A DNA stretch of 64,000 bases. It comes from Cymbidium sinense (taxonomy: Eukaryota > Streptophyta > Magnoliopsida > Asparagales > Orchidaceae). The translations under genes were made by a program, and so were the position numbers. This document shows positions 23,603 to 36,279 of this stretch, piece after piece. The stretch spans positions 209,678,982 through 209,742,981 of the forward strand of contig CM038215.1 of the NCBI GenBank assembly GCA_021442155.1, read 5' to 3'. Each line of letters begins with the position of its first letter. Position 1 is the first letter of the stretch. The notes below the pieces were generated by a model, which was given only the letters and a program-made list of their open reading frames with translations, made no database searches and was not told the origin of the DNA.

Positions 23603-24751
23603 ATGCTGGTGAAATATGTTAATAAGGGCAAGAAGAGAGCACCTCCCAGTGATATTAATAGTTTAGTTAGTGTGAAAGCAGAGGAACGATACCATCACAC
23701 TCTCCTCCACAAACGTCTCATCCAAGAGAGGACTTTTTATAATTTGGGTGGGAGTGTGGAAAGGATTATCAACAAATGAGGCTGAGAGAAGCTGACCTAT
23801 GACAATAACTCTTGCATCATTCCCATGGTGCAAGAGCTCTTTGGTAACACGAAGGAGCACTAAAATAATATAGTTTTCATTTGGGAAAAACTAGTAAGTT
23901 TTGATAGTACTATTATTATTGCATATTACAATTTACATGATATAGTGTACGATCAGTACCTCTTATATTATAATGATCGTCCTAATTTTGATGAAATTTT
24001 TAATTTTCTCACTGTTAGAAATTCTAATGTTTAGTGGAAAAGGCGGGGGGAAAAGATCATTAATTTTCTTACGCTGACCTAACAGCTAAGGACAAAGCTT
24101 GTCACTATTTTATTTCTGCTAAGTTAATCCCCACTAGCAATATCTATGAGGTGGCTAGGGATAGAACTATTTTAAATTTTGCAATTTGAAAGGGCTTTTC
24201 TATGGATGTAGGGATGATTATTTATAATTCTATTTGTAATATGCTTAAGGGTAATATTATTTTAGGGGATGGTCATTCTTCTCATATTATTCTTTGTGTG
24301 CTGTGACGGGTGTGCAAGGGGACTCTGATGAAGAAGTCTTGATTTAAAGAGCTCCCCTCACTAAAAGAATAATTGAAAGATTTGGCTCGAGGATTGAGGT
24401 GGGTGAAACTCACACACCTCTCAGTCCCAACCCAAATCCTCCAAGACCTTAAATGAGCAACTCTAAGAATTTTGAGGGCAAGTTTTAGATTTAAGGAAGA
24501 GGGTTGGTGAGACTAGCCGGTGACAATAGAAATTGGAAAAGAAATTTGACCATCATTTGGGTCAGCAACACCAATAGTTTTCATACATGATTGAGTTTAA
24601 CTCAACAATTGTTTATATTTTTAAAAATTATGGCTTTAATGCTAACCAAAGTTAGGCTTCTTTTCCTACAGTGCCTCAATATCACCCTAATGTGAGCACC
24701 CTGCTGGAGCTAGAATAAGAAGAGGAGGATGATGACGACTACGACTATTAG
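23603..24751 (+). pseudogene. relic ORF, plant 'putative transposon protein' type
   Basis: Read from ATG 23,603 with several stops and shifts. An N-terminal basic stretch is followed by AEERYHHTLLHKRLIQERTF (about 23,678), MVQELFGN (23,827), KLVSFDST near 23,890, and LHDIVYDQYLLYYNDRPNF (23,933). Near 24,085 a KDKACHYFISAKLIPTSN block leads to RDRTILNFAI and MIIYNSICNMLKGNI (24,150-24,255). The tail (24,715-24,751) is acidic, with about ten Glu/Asp plus Tyr before TAG. Proteins with this pattern are widespread in plants and are found in Ogre/Tat-type retrotransposons; their function is unknown. The first stop is near 23,777. The acidic tail still looks well preserved. Confidence 0.65.
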
Positions 24752-26530
24752 TTTCCCTCCTCTCCTTTTTTATTTATATTTTCTTCTTTTTTGTATAATT
24801 TTTGTAATAATTATAATTTTATAATAAAATTTTATTTTATTGCACATTTTATGTTTGTCATTTTAATTATTATTTGGCTACTCCAAGATTTAAAAATAAT
24901 AAAGTTTTTAACTCTAAAAATGATCTTATAGTATCAATGTCTCGATGTTGTGAAAATAACACCTAGGCACTATAAGATTTAATGCTCGAGGGCTTAAAAA
25001 ATGTAACTTTGTAATATTAAATGAAAGAACTTAGGGTTAGAATCAAAGAGAAAAGCCCTATAATGCTTAAAAATAGATAACTTTTCATTTAGAACCCGAG
25101 AAGGCAGTAATATGGCTCCTGAGAGGCACTATTGTAGTGCTATAGGTTAGGAATATTTTGTCATCAAACTTGAGAGGGATGCAGCATGGTGCCTAATTGG
25201 TGGTGCTAAAATAGATGTTTTGGCTTATTACTTGAGAGGCTAGCATTGCGATGCTCGATATGTAGCACTGTGGTGCCTTAATATGAAATTTTGGCTCGAC
25301 TAGAGGCTAGTCTTCTGACCTTAGATATGGGTGCTTTGGCATTGAGTGGATAGAACTTAGATTTTAAATTTGAAAACATCGGTGTTTTAAGTACTAGAAA
25401 TAGAGTTATATAAATTAATGTAGTTCCTTGGCACTTCAAAGATAGTGTTGCTGTGATATATATGGCTACAAAACTTAGGTGCTAAAGATTAAGTTTAGCC
25501 AGCTGTGACATTGTGAAATGGGATACTATATTTTTATATTTCTAAGAGCTTAGTGCCGCAGTGCTAATCCCCAATGCTGAGGTGCTACAAGCCGGGAACT
25601 CCATTTTTAGGTAGTTTTTTTTATGGATTCCACAACTTTTTTTAAAAAGTTTCAGCAGCATAATGGCTTAGCAATGTTAGATTCTTGAAATTTTTTTAGT
25701 GCAAAAGAACCCTTCTTCCTTGTTCTAGATTTAAGATCGATGGAGGGAAAATTTTTATCTCTCGTTGGATCCAAGTTCAGTGGTGAATGTATTCACATTT
25801 CAAGATTCTTGAGATTTATGTTTTTAGGAATGCTTAAAATAGAATGGGGTGTTCTTTCTTACTCTAGATCCAAGGTTAATGGAGATATGATTCTTCATTT
25901 CTCATCGAATGTAAGATTGATGGTGGAAATCTTTAAAATTCTCTTTTAGAAGAGAAAATTATATAAAAGAACATTTTCAAGAATCTTTCTTTAGAGTTAA
26001 CTATAACCAACTTTGATCTTATCTTATGCAAGAGGAAAACAGCCTCGTACGTGACAAGAATGCATTGTGGAGAGAAGAGAGCACTAGAGAATGCTTAAGA
26101 GTTGGGGTTTGAGAGCAAGAGAGGGAGCAGTGAAAGAGAGGAAGAAGAAGAGAGTGGGTAGTTCTCCCTCTTTTTATAGAGGCTTCGGATAACTGCTCCC
26201 GCTCTTTCTTTGTCAATTTTCCACTCTCTAACCTTTCCCCCTCTTCTCTTTTAGGCAGTTATCACCACCGGAGAAGCAATTGGCTGGAAATATTAGTTTT
26301 CTTATATTTTTAAACTGAATGCCACCATGACAACACCTCGACATTGGGATTGGAACTCCTTGCCTAAACACTGGGATTACAACGCCTTGCTTAGGCGCTA
26401 TGTTATTTAAGTAGATAAGTGGCAAGGGTAATTATCCTTCTTGAAAATTGCAACAATGCCTAGGCACCAAGATTATAGTGTCAGGGTGCTTTAGTTCAAA
26501 ATTTACTTTATTTTATTTTTTTGAAGCAAA
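24752..26530 (+). repeat. LTR-like segment related to 55,080-56,720
   Basis: Shares with 55,080-56,720 a zone of short gtgc/gtgct phrases (25,080-25,600), a ctctagat(c/t)taagatcgatgg-like phrase (25,725 and 56,297), an agag-rich purine zone (26,070-26,155) and a TATA-like tttttatagag at 26,171. A final zone has repeated 'gggattacaacgcc' wording (26,340-26,480 and 56,600-56,695). The order is the same in both, so these are two copies of one LTR-like unit. The 69-codon frame at 25,740 is not a recognisable gene. Confidence 0.6.
26171..26180 (+). promoter_or_regulatory. TATA-like site of the LTR-like unit
   Basis: tttttataga, matched at the same relative place by tttttataag at 56,473-56,482 in the related copy. 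Confidence 0.35.
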
Positions 26531-27712
26531 AAAATTGCCCCTAATGAATGTGCCATGTCAGTCAGACATGATGCATTTATTGCTTTCTTTTCTATTTATT
26601 GTTGATTATTATGGAAAAAATTTATGACAACACATAGAGTTTAGAAATTTCTTATTTAGATGATCAAATGCATCATTAAGGAATAAATATATTATCTTAG
26701 AAGATAAATATATTTTCTTTTAATGGATTCGATCATTTAACAAAAGACTCCTAAGGCTAATGCATTTTTCACGTACAATAGAGTTTTTCCCTGAATTACA
26801 TGGGAAGTATAGCAATATTATTTTAAAATTGGGTTCATGGTTCCCTATAAGGGCAAGCCCCTATAGTTAATTACATCTTAGGAAGAAGGGTCTCTTTCTA
26901 AGAATACTATCGATTAAAGAAATAAGTTATTACTTTTATGAATTTTTAGGCTGGTTTTCGAAGGAATGATATTTAAAATTTTAATTGAGAATAATTCAAT
27001 GTAGAAAGAGTTCTTTTAAGAGGCCAAGTGGGATGAAGTAGGAAATGTCCATTGATATTGAGATGCCTAGTAGGCACTTCAACTATTCTACCATTGGGCT
27101 TTACATTTTGGGATTTAATTTAGATTTTGAGTTGATATTTTCATAGAAATTTAGTACTTAGATTCTAGCATCACATGATTATAGAAATGCCTAAGGTTGA
27201 AGACATACTCCGAAGAGGATGCTTCAAAACCTAAGTCTATAAGTACTTCTAACATAAGTTAGATGTTCAACCTAATTTCATTTTGGGAATTATCAATCAT
27301 TCCTTTCACTTGAGGGAACTAACCTATCTATGACTCTTCTGGACTTACAACCCGCCTAGAAGGGTTGTCAACTGACACCACCTAAGTGTATTTTAAATCC
27401 ATGATGCTAATTCTCTTATATGCAAGATGGCTATGCTATTGCATTTTTAGGATAGAATCTAAGAACCTAGACTCAATCATTAATCCCTAAGTTCATGTAG
27501 GGTATAAAATGCACTAATGCACATTTTTAGCTTTTTAGATATTTTGACTCATGATTCATTTAAAGACTTGGGTATGCTTTTTTATGCCTAAATACCTTGC
27601 AATTAGAATTGGTTATGGGTCAAATCAATAAAAAAGGTGGTCATTCTCAGAGGTCCGATGCCCCTTATGTGTAATACGTAAAGTGCCTAATTTAAGAGCT
27701 GAGTGAGCAATA

Positions 27713-27950
27713 TGATTGCATGATTTTTAAGAGCTAATTATATCTAATTGATTTTAAGTTATTTCTAAGGCTTTAAATTATGTGTATTTCAAGATTCTTT
27801 ATTTTTTAAAAATTTAATTAGATTTAAGTTATGATTGCATGATCTTTGAGAGCTAATTGTATATAATATATTTTACGTTATTCTTAAGGCTTTAATTTAT
27901 GTGAGATTTTAAGATTCTTTATTTTATTTTTAAGTTAATTATATTTAAGT
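27713..27950 (-). repeat. tandem duplication, unit about 118 bp
   Basis: 27,713-27,830 and 27,831-27,950 share gattgcatgat, gagctaatt, taaggctttaa and caagattctttatttt-like wording. This part is single-copy in the other LTR copies. Confidence 0.75.
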
Positions 27951-28152
27951 TGGGTAGATAATTTAATTTTTTTTATGAGCCTACATCCTAGCATTCATCA
28001 TAGAAAGCATAATACATTAAGTAACCTAGAAAAGCAAGTTGATTTTATTGCTCATCAAAATAAATCAAGCCAATTTAATTTAAAGAATGGCTAATGTAGA
28101 CGGGTAACACTATAGTCCCCAGAAGAAAATATAAATGGGCAGCCAAGCCCAT

Positions 28153-28160
28153 CCTTTATA
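28153..28160 (-). promoter_or_regulatory. LTR promoter TATA box, copy D
   Basis: Minus-strand TATAAAGG. The equivalents are TATATAAG at 52,112 (+) and TATAAGG at 57,418 (-). All are followed by a conserved ...TTGGCTGCCC sequence, which suggests a shared transcription start. Confidence 0.6.
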
Positions 28161-29954
28161 CAGCCCAACCTAGAACTATAGTTTAGATCTACGGGGTTTC
28201 TTTCTAGGATTGTCTCCTTCTTTAGGGACCTTCATTGGGCTTCAGGGGATCTTTGCACCCATCTGTTGGTAGGGTCAGCTTCTACTAATCCTAAACCCCA
28301 TAGATCTTAATCTTATTATAAGATCAAATTTACATTTTAAATTTAAAATAAATTCTAAGCCTTGCAAAACAAATATAAAAAAAAAATATAAATAACACAC
28401 AATAGTTATATTTTACAAATATACGTTAACATTAGTTGCTTGCCAAGCCCACCTATTTTATTGGGCTATGCTAAGGGACTATTCAACACTTACAAGCAAA
28501 CAATAATTTTATAATTTATTTATGACAAAAATCCCCTTTTAGAAGAATCTCTTGTTGAAGATAATGCTAACTCTAAACATAACTTTATACTATCTAGATT
28601 AACGATAATCAATTCTAGCCATCCAGTCTAAAATATATCACAAAATAATAAAAAGGCATTCCATATCACAACATCACATAATATTATAGAAAATCATAGA
28701 ATGACTTAAAGTAAGTCTAGGGTTTGTAACCTAATGATCTAGTGTGTGAAGGAAATAAGCTTGTGTGATAAGACTTTGTTAGATCTTTTTATTTAAGTTT
28801 CAATTTGAATTTTGAGTTTATTTATTTTTTACTTTTGGATGATTTCAATTCAAAAGATTTAATGATTTACAATTTTATTTACATTTTTGGTACATTTTAT
28901 GTTTAAGTTAGATTAAGTTTTCAAGAACAAAGAATACAATAAGTTCCATTTGAGTGGAACCCATTCTATTCAACATCCAAAGTCATAATAGAATAAAACC
29001 TTCATCCTAAAAGTCTAATTAAAATTTTTAAGTATCATAATTAATACTTTTAGATTCATTTAGATGATTTGATTTGAACTATGTTTGTGATTTTTATTCT
29101 TTTAAAATTTGATTATTCTTTAAGTTTCTTTTTGATTTGATTTATTTTTCATTCCTTTTTGTTAATTTTATATTTGATATTATGTCAATGAAACATATTT
29201 AGGTTAATGTATTTCATTCTTTTCCATTTTGTTTATTGATATTATTATGTTTTAGTTTAGGTTAAACCTTTATGTTTGCCTTAATTTAACTTAATATGCC
29301 ATCTTTTATATTTTTATGTTTAATTTAAACTATATTCATTTCATTTGTTTATTTAATTTTGGAATGATTTAGTTTACTTATTACATTTAAGTGTATGTAT
29401 CTTATTCATTCATTCTACTGAAGTTAATTTTATTTATTCATTTTCATTGATGTTTATTAACTTAAGTAAATTTATATTCAGTTTATTACGTTTCAATTTT
29501 ATAACCTATTTGCATCAATGATTCCTTCTTGTTTCAATTTATTTATTTCATGAATTTTTATAATGTTTATTAGTGAATTTAGATTAAGATGATTGACTCC
29601 AAATTATAATTTCAGACATTATGGAATAGTTTAATTCATTCCAATTAATTTTAAAGGAAATGATGGTTATGTTATTTTTAAAAGAGTTTCCTTTTATTAC
29701 TTAACATAATGTGATTTCCTTTATTCATCATGACCAAAGGATTTTAAAGAAGGGTTATTTCCATATGTATTAAACTTGCCCTATGTTACTTCAGATCTTT
29801 ATGTCATTTCAAGTTCAACTCAACTTACCATAAAGTTCAATTATACTTAATCTTTCATATTTGCATTTGTGGCACTTTATTCCTTAATCTAACTGGCCTT
29901 AATGTATTTATATTTTGATGGCTTATAAAGTTTAGAGATTAATGAACTTTATAT

Positions 29955-31200
29955 TGTTGGAAATATACCTTATGTATCTCACTATTTGATTTGATGAAAA
30001 CAAATTTTGTGTAATAAGAACTCATTATCTCTTTGCATGTTAAATTATTCACATTAATCATTATGAGTGTTATTCTTAATTTAGATTTATATTGATGATA
30101 AATATATGCATATGTTTGATGCTACTAATCAAGTCAAATCCAAGTGTGCAGGAAAATTTTTTAACTCCACATTCTTTAGTCAATTTAGGATGCTAATGCT
30201 ATTGGACATGAACTGAGTGAAAATTTTTTCTAGGATTAACTATATTAAGGCAAATGAAAGCTCACTAAAAAAAATCATTCATTCATTTCAAAATAATTTA
30301 TTTGAGAATTATTCATAAATTCTACATTTCATATTTACAATTATACTTCAAATTATTCCTTTTAGATAATGTGAACTAAATGCATAAAATTTCTTACATT
30401 TATTATGCTTCCATGAAACTTAAATTAAGTTCACATTTCATTAATTTACTCTCATGCTTAGGTATTTTCATTATCCATTTATTCAATGCATGAATCTAAA
30501 TTAACCAAACATTATTCAAGGTATAATTTTCCTCTCTCCTATTGTCCTAGCCTTCTCTCTCCTATCATATCTCTCATCCAAACCTTTTTGGCCAATTTTA
30601 ATTCATAATTATTTTCTAAATAAATTATGTGAGAGTTATTCAAATTATTTTCATAATTATCGCATATTTTCCTAAATTAAAAAAATTATTTATTTGAATC
30701 TTTAGTTTGAGTTATGTTTGAATTCAAATTGAATATTCTCTTAATTACATGTGCAAATTTGAACTTAGCATTTTATGGAATACCTATGCCTGATCTTATG
30801 CTACTCTAATTGTGCTAATTTTAATTAATTTTAATTTATTTGAGTTAATTCAAATTCAATAAAAATAAGCCATGAAATTATCATCTTTCTTTTTATATAA
30901 ATTCTATTTTTGGAAACTTCCTTTGGCCAATCATATCTTTATGCAAATTCAAATTAATCTCTTAATGAAAGTTAATTAAAACTCTCCTAAGATCTGATCC
31001 ATCATCATTTAGTTTAAATTAAGTACAATAAAATAAATCTAATCTATTTTAGGAAAGTAGCTTGGCTGAATTTTAATAAATCCATTAGATTTAATTTAAA
31101 ATGTTATAGAATTATATCTTTCCCTCCTTCATTCAATCAAAATGATTTGATTGAATATTCCATAATATTTCATTAAATACTAATTGAATCCCATCATAAA
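29955..31200 (+). repeat. LTR-like repeat, 5' end, copy 2 (Copia-type?)
   Basis: Starts TGTTGGAAATATACC and aligns with 6,940-7,730 over about 800 bases; see that entry. The remainder is AT-rich without genes. It could be the 5' LTR of whatever lies between here and 31,734, but no matching 3' copy was found. Confidence 0.5.
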
Positions 31201-31215
31201 AACTTGGGTTCTTCA

Positions 31216-31514
31216 CTTAGCATACCCAAATTTGCTAAGCGGGAATTCCAAATTTCAAAATCACTAATAATTCACAAGACAAAATCAAACAAAATCAAAA
31301 GAAACAATTATTTTCAAACACCTTGCTTAGCATACCCAAATTTGCTATATGAGTGAATTCCAAAATATCAAATCAAAAATAAAAGCAAATTGATCCTTTA
31401 ACATACTCAAATTTGTTAAAGGAGAGGGTTCTCAAATCGAAATATAATTTCAAAACATGAACCTATGGAAGCATCTTTCTAAAAAATATTTGAACCCATT
31501 TTTCAACTTATCCA
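31216..31514 (+). repeat. four-member stem-loop array
   Basis: Four stem-loops share the loop core ta(c/t)(c/t)caaatt. Stems are CTTAGCA/TGCTAAG (31,216-31,239), TAGCA/TGCTA (31,328-31,347), CCTTTAACA/TGTTAAAGG (31,395-31,422) and TTTCAAC/GTTGAAA (31,501-31,526). Spacing is 110, 69 and 106 bases. Stem sequences differ but remain complementary. Confidence 0.75.
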
Positions 31515-31733
31515 AATTTGTTGAAATTGGATTCATATTCAAAAAATTCATCTTTCCAATCAAATCTCTAAATCTTCTCTAAATCCATTTGAACCCCACT
31601 TAACATTTCTAAGATGTTAGATGTTGGTTCAAATTCAGAAGTCAACAAAGCAGAAGTATGATCCAAGTTTGTTTCCAACATTGTAGATTCTAGAGTTTTA
31701 GTTGCATTCTGATTGAGTTTTGGTTGACTATAA

Positions 31734-34700
31734 TGGCGACATAGGAGTATGTGTTTACTTTCCCCTATGGCATGGACTTGGCCTTGGATCAGGCCAATCT
31801 CCCCCATTCTGATTGCACCCATCTCATCCATTTTGGTAGAGGTTTTGAGGGGGCGAGGCTCACCTATGAGGGCACTCCCCTTACAACTGTTAGCAGGACT
31901 GTAGTGGCCAGGCAGAAGCTTATCATTCAGATTGATTTGCCATCAGATCTTGATGTCCCCTCACTGAAGAGGAAAGCAGTGTGAGTTTCTACAGCTGTGC
32001 CAGTTTCTACAGCAGTGCCAGTGATAGTACTAGCATTAGCACCAGTTTTAGTGCACCCTGTGGTTTCTCATGTTGCCCCAGTAAGGGTTAGCACCCACTC
32101 ATTAGCACCCTAGAAGGGTAAGGCTCCTATGATCCCAAAGATTACCTCCCCAGCTTTTGAGGTTGGGTATAGCTTCTACTCCACTCACCCTACTAGGACT
32201 CAGAGAAGGAATATAAATCGCATGAATAAGCAGTACCATACATGCATCGCCAAGGAGATGGAGCCGCTGCATGGTTAGTTGTTGAGGAGTTGCTTATTTT
32301 GACTTCCCCGTTGGTTACATCGAACCTATTTCATCCACTCTTTGGGTCGGCGGAGGATTAGGAGGATTCATACTTCCTCCTCGACAGTGGTTCTATGCCG
32401 ACCTGATTAGTCGGTAGGAGGTTGTATCTTCCACTCGTTCTAGTAGTTGAGCTTATAGGCGTTCAGTTGAGCTCAATTTGATTTGAGATCTATCATCCCC
32501 AGTGTGGGAAAATATCTTCAGTAGGAGAGGGCTAGGGAGGCCAGCACTATAGTTCAAATCACAAGCCGAGAGAGGTGGAGGTTTAGTCACCTATCTGTAG
32601 ATTCTGCACTCATTGATTTTCCGATGATGCCCTACCCATGCCAATCACACAAAAAGTATTCTGCTTATAGGGATGACCTATCATAGGAAGAGGGTCTTCA
32701 TTCTAAGAGAGTCAGTGGTATCTCCACCACACCACTCTACACCCCGTCCACCGTCACCCATTCATGTTGCAGCATCTCCAGTTCCACCGAAGGCCATGAA
32801 GGCCACATCTGGGGAGTAGCGTACCCCGTTGGTGATCTAGCTACGGCTGAGGGATCCTATTCCATCTACATGGCCTATTGTAGTGAGGTCGAGCTCTCTT
32901 GCTTGACCTTCTGCCCTAGTGGTGGTGCAGAAGGAATGACAACCCCGAAGCACAGTGGTCATCCCTTCACCAACACCATCAGTTCAACAGGACATATCGA
33001 TGATTGCAGCTGTTATAGAGGGAGCACATGATAGCCTTGTTACACCCATGATAGTAGAGCCTTCTAGGAGTGTCACACCTTTTAGAGTCAATGGCAGTCA
33101 GGAGTGCATCTCTTCTAGTGAGTACAGTCCTCATAGGATTGATTCTCCAATAACTGGGGAGGTTTGGTGCCTCTCAGTACATGACAGCGATCACACCGAT
33201 CAACCAAAAACATTTGTGCCTATTTAGATTAATCATTGTTTTGAGGACATAGTGGCACATTATCTTATGTGAAAAAAAAATGAAATTCTGAGGTATGATT
33301 GGTATGATGAGGAGAGGATCAACTTTGATCCCAATGAAGATGATTTGTTGGGAGACTCAGTAGGGGTGTGCATGGTAGAGACTAGAGGATACCTCCTTAG
33401 AGAGCAGCAGGCTATAGAAGGTGATGATGTTGAGTAAGAAGACACACACACTCACCTCAACACCTCCTAACATAATTAAAATAGAAAGATGAAAAGATGG
33501 ATAGGATGGCAAAGCAGCTTGAAGACTTATTAGCGGTGATTGCATACTTGAAACAAGCATCGGAGTTCATCCTACCACAGTGAGACTTCGGGAGTTAGTG
33601 CATGTCTTGGACCCAGCCAAGACCTTACCTCCCTTTGAGCAAGGTAGCACTAGAATGTATAGGAAGGTAGTGGAAAGTACCTCCATAGAAGAAAAAAAAG
33701 ATATAAAGTCCATGGTTGAGCGGAAGTGAAGCTTTGGCTCAAGCACGGGAGGATCATCGGTTCCAAAGGGTAGACCTACCACGGAGGAATTTGATACAAT
33801 TCAATATCCCAAGGGTTTGTGCCACCTTCCTTCAAAATTTTTTGATGGCGGCAGGCATATTGCACACTTAGGTTGTTGTAGTCTTGGTGGCGATGCTTTG
33901 CTTTTTTGCCTTTTCGTTAGTAGCATAATAGGGATAGCTTTTGACTACTATGCTGAACTTCCCAATAGTTTAGTAAAGAAATTTGCTGAGTTGGAGCAAC
34001 TCTTCATCAAGAGGTTTACTGGGGCTCAGCAAAGAGTTACTATGAATAATCTCGTTGTAGCATAACAACACCCAGGTGAGCCCCTTGTTGACTATATTCT
34101 CAGATGACGTAACCTGAGTATGAAATGCAAACTATAGCTATCTGAACAACATGCCATTGAGATTCTTCTAAAGAATATTCATGGCTCGGTCGCCTTCATG
34201 CTTAAGAGCTTCAGTATCAAAACTTTTGAGAAGCTAATTAATAAGACAACTAGTCTATAAGGAGAGGCCAAATAGTTGCCTTTTCAAGATCAGTTGCCTT
34301 AGCCAAAGCCACAAAAGATCTATGAGAAGAAGCAGAGAATAGTGACAGTAGTAGATAAGGGGAAGAAACTAGCTAGATGGGTCAGAGAGACCATGACCTC
34401 GGTGACCTTCTTCCACCTCCTCTACCACCATAGAAAGTCCTCAGGCCTCCATAGCACCTCTTGCCACACCATTGCCATCACATCACCAACAACAATGGTA
34501 TACATATCATAGGCTTAGTTGATACTCTTTTAGATAAGCTTAACAAGCCTTATTCATTTAAGGAGGTAATCAGAAGATATTTAAGAACCTCTTAAAGAAG
34601 CGATTTTACTAGAACTAGGAGGAGGAGGAAGTGGGAAGCATGATCTAACTTTTCCTACATCATATGCTAGGTCATATTTTGGAAGATTGCTTCACCTTCA

Positions 34701-35008
34701 AGGATTGGCTTGAACATAGCTTCAAGATCGGTGCTATAGTTATCCTGAAAGAATACTTTGTGGAACAACCATCCAGTTCCATTAGGGTAATCCTTAAGGA
34801 TGCTTGCGATCTCTCCAAAACCAAAAAAGGTTGGGATATCTCCTTATCCAAAACCTCTAAAAAGATCATTCAAAAGATCAAGAAACTTTCCTTGCAGGTG
34901 CTTGAGCCAGCTCAAACCTCTAATATCAAGGAAGGTTTGCAAGTTTTCAGTGCCAACTCAAGGAAAGGGGAGCTCGTGATAGCTGTGCCACTGGATAGTC
35001 GAGTATAG
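31734..35008 (+). pseudogene. Tat/Ogre-type retrotransposon gag relic
   Basis: Structural capsid region of a Ty3/gypsy element. A long open stretch starts at ATG 31,734 (a stop lies a few codons in, then open to 31,984). It is followed by a low-complexity Val/Ala/Pro segment (to 32,110) and a broken Pro/Ser-rich region. The gag core is at 33,780-34,260: an IQYPKG lead, FDYYAELPNSLVKKFAELEQ and LFIKRFTGAQQRVTMNNL (33,940-34,055), then GEPLVDYILR and EQHAIEILLKNI. Near 34,680 comes an EDCFTFKDWLEHSFKIGAI segment, typical of the gag C-terminus in this lineage. Many stops interrupt the frame. The assignment of the first 1.8 kb to gag is an inference from position. Confidence 0.75.
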
Positions 35009-35639
35009 CCACCGACCGAGTCTAGCCTCCAGTCTACCATTATAGCTACCATATCAAGACTTCTCCTACTTTAGCTAGCTCTTTTTCTTGTACTAGTAAA
35101 ACTCTTGTATCGGTGGATAAGGTCACTAAATCCCTTACCCCTCTTACTTTACTTGATTTCTACTTTGTGCCTCCTGTCAAATCCAAAAAATTGAAGAATA
35201 AAGCTAGCTTGAATTACATTTGTGTCACATCTGATGGGTTATCTATTTCTATCCCTAATGATAACTCTTCAAGTCAAAATAATTATAACAATTCTAATCT
35301 CCTCTTTACGATTGAGTTGGATTTTCATACTAACACTACAGTTTCCTCTTGAGAGATGACTTGGAATCATCCGATTCCAAGGGTCCCATAGGAGAAGCTA
35401 TAGGTGAGCCTGACATGCAGGTAAAACCTTCCATTATCCTACCACAAGAGATTATCAAAGTCAACCTCCGTAATGGCAAGGTTCTAACTCCTAGGGCAGT
35501 ACCTCAAGATAGAGGAAAATAAGTCATTAGTGCAGAGGATCGAGAAGCCCTTCCATAGGATGCTCCACACTTGGATATGCTTATAGAGGATCAGCCGAAG
35601 GTGGACTAAAATGTCTCTCTCATCTAAGAAAGTTGCCAT

Positions 35640-36260
35640 CTAAGCTAAGTATATACAATGCACTCGTCTTATCCAAAGAAATGAGGGAGTCATTAATCAA
35701 GGCTCTCCTTGATCCTAAAATATGCTTAGCTCTTATATTGGTGAAGAGGCACATTATGCAAAAGAAGCCCATGGATCACTTTCATAGATGAAGATCTTCT
35801 TCTGGGAGACTTGGAGCACAACCGTCCTCTTTACATCACAGTTGACATGGGTAGATTTAGACTGGCCAGAGTTCTCATCGATCTAGGTGCATCGATAAAC
35901 ATTATGAGTCTAAAGACTCTTACCTATTTGAGGATCGACATCTCCACACTCCGAGGAGATCGGATGATGTTGAGAGGATTCAATGAACAAGGTGAGAGGA
36001 CTTTAGGTTCCATAGTGTTACCTTTGGAGATAGGTGACTAGAAGACTGAAGCCAAGTTCTACATAATTGATTCAAATACTTCATTCATTGCTTTGCTCGG
36101 TAGGCCTTGGATACATCAAAATAAGATAATTCCATCCCCCCTCCATCAGTGCATCAAGTTTAGAAAGGATGGGATTGAATACAGTGTCAATGGAGATGAA
36201 AATCCATTTTCAGTTAGAGAGGTTGAGATTTATGAGGATGCAACTTACTATCTTTCTCAA
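35640..36260 (+). pseudogene. retropepsin-like protease region of the same element
   Basis: Reads TFIDEDLLLGDLEHNRPLY (about 35,783), then the protease core with ARVLIDLGASINIM (35,865-35,906) and, after a frameshift, LLGRPWIH near 36,096 and LHQCIKF. In functional copies the catalytic triplet is Asp-Thr/Ser-Gly; here it reads Asp-Leu-Gly. The domain is therefore probably inactive even apart from the stops. It lies between gag and RT as in all Ty3/gypsy elements. Confidence 0.85.
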
Positions 36261-36279
36261 CACACCCTTTCTTATGAAC

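Larger units (their letters stand above)
26560..29950 (-). repeat. giant LTR family, copy D (3' half, reverse)
   Basis: Reverse complement of the plus-strand units at 51,280-53,560 and 46,900-49,370. Landmarks in element order: the AT-rich zone; a 'gggtggaacccattctattc'-type block (28,950); a TATA box on the minus strand at 28,160-28,153 followed by GGGCTTGGCTGCCC-type text; 'gatgaatgctagga' (about 28,000); the 'taagtccagaagagtcat' block (27,330); and the double stem-loop (26,902-26,845). No coding content. Confidence 0.7.

Noticed and set aside
24752..26530. Gene at 25,740-25,949 or 26,019-26,425
   Set aside because: Short frames inside a repeated LTR-like unit; no domain, no partner in the copy at 55-56.7 kb.
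31216..31526. CRISPR-like array
   Set aside because: Four short units with uneven spacing and changing stems in a plant genome; no repeat-spacer regularity.
31568..31831. Minus-strand ORF of 87 codons overlapping the gag start
   Set aside because: It is antisense to the retrotransposon gag start and carries no recognisable domain.
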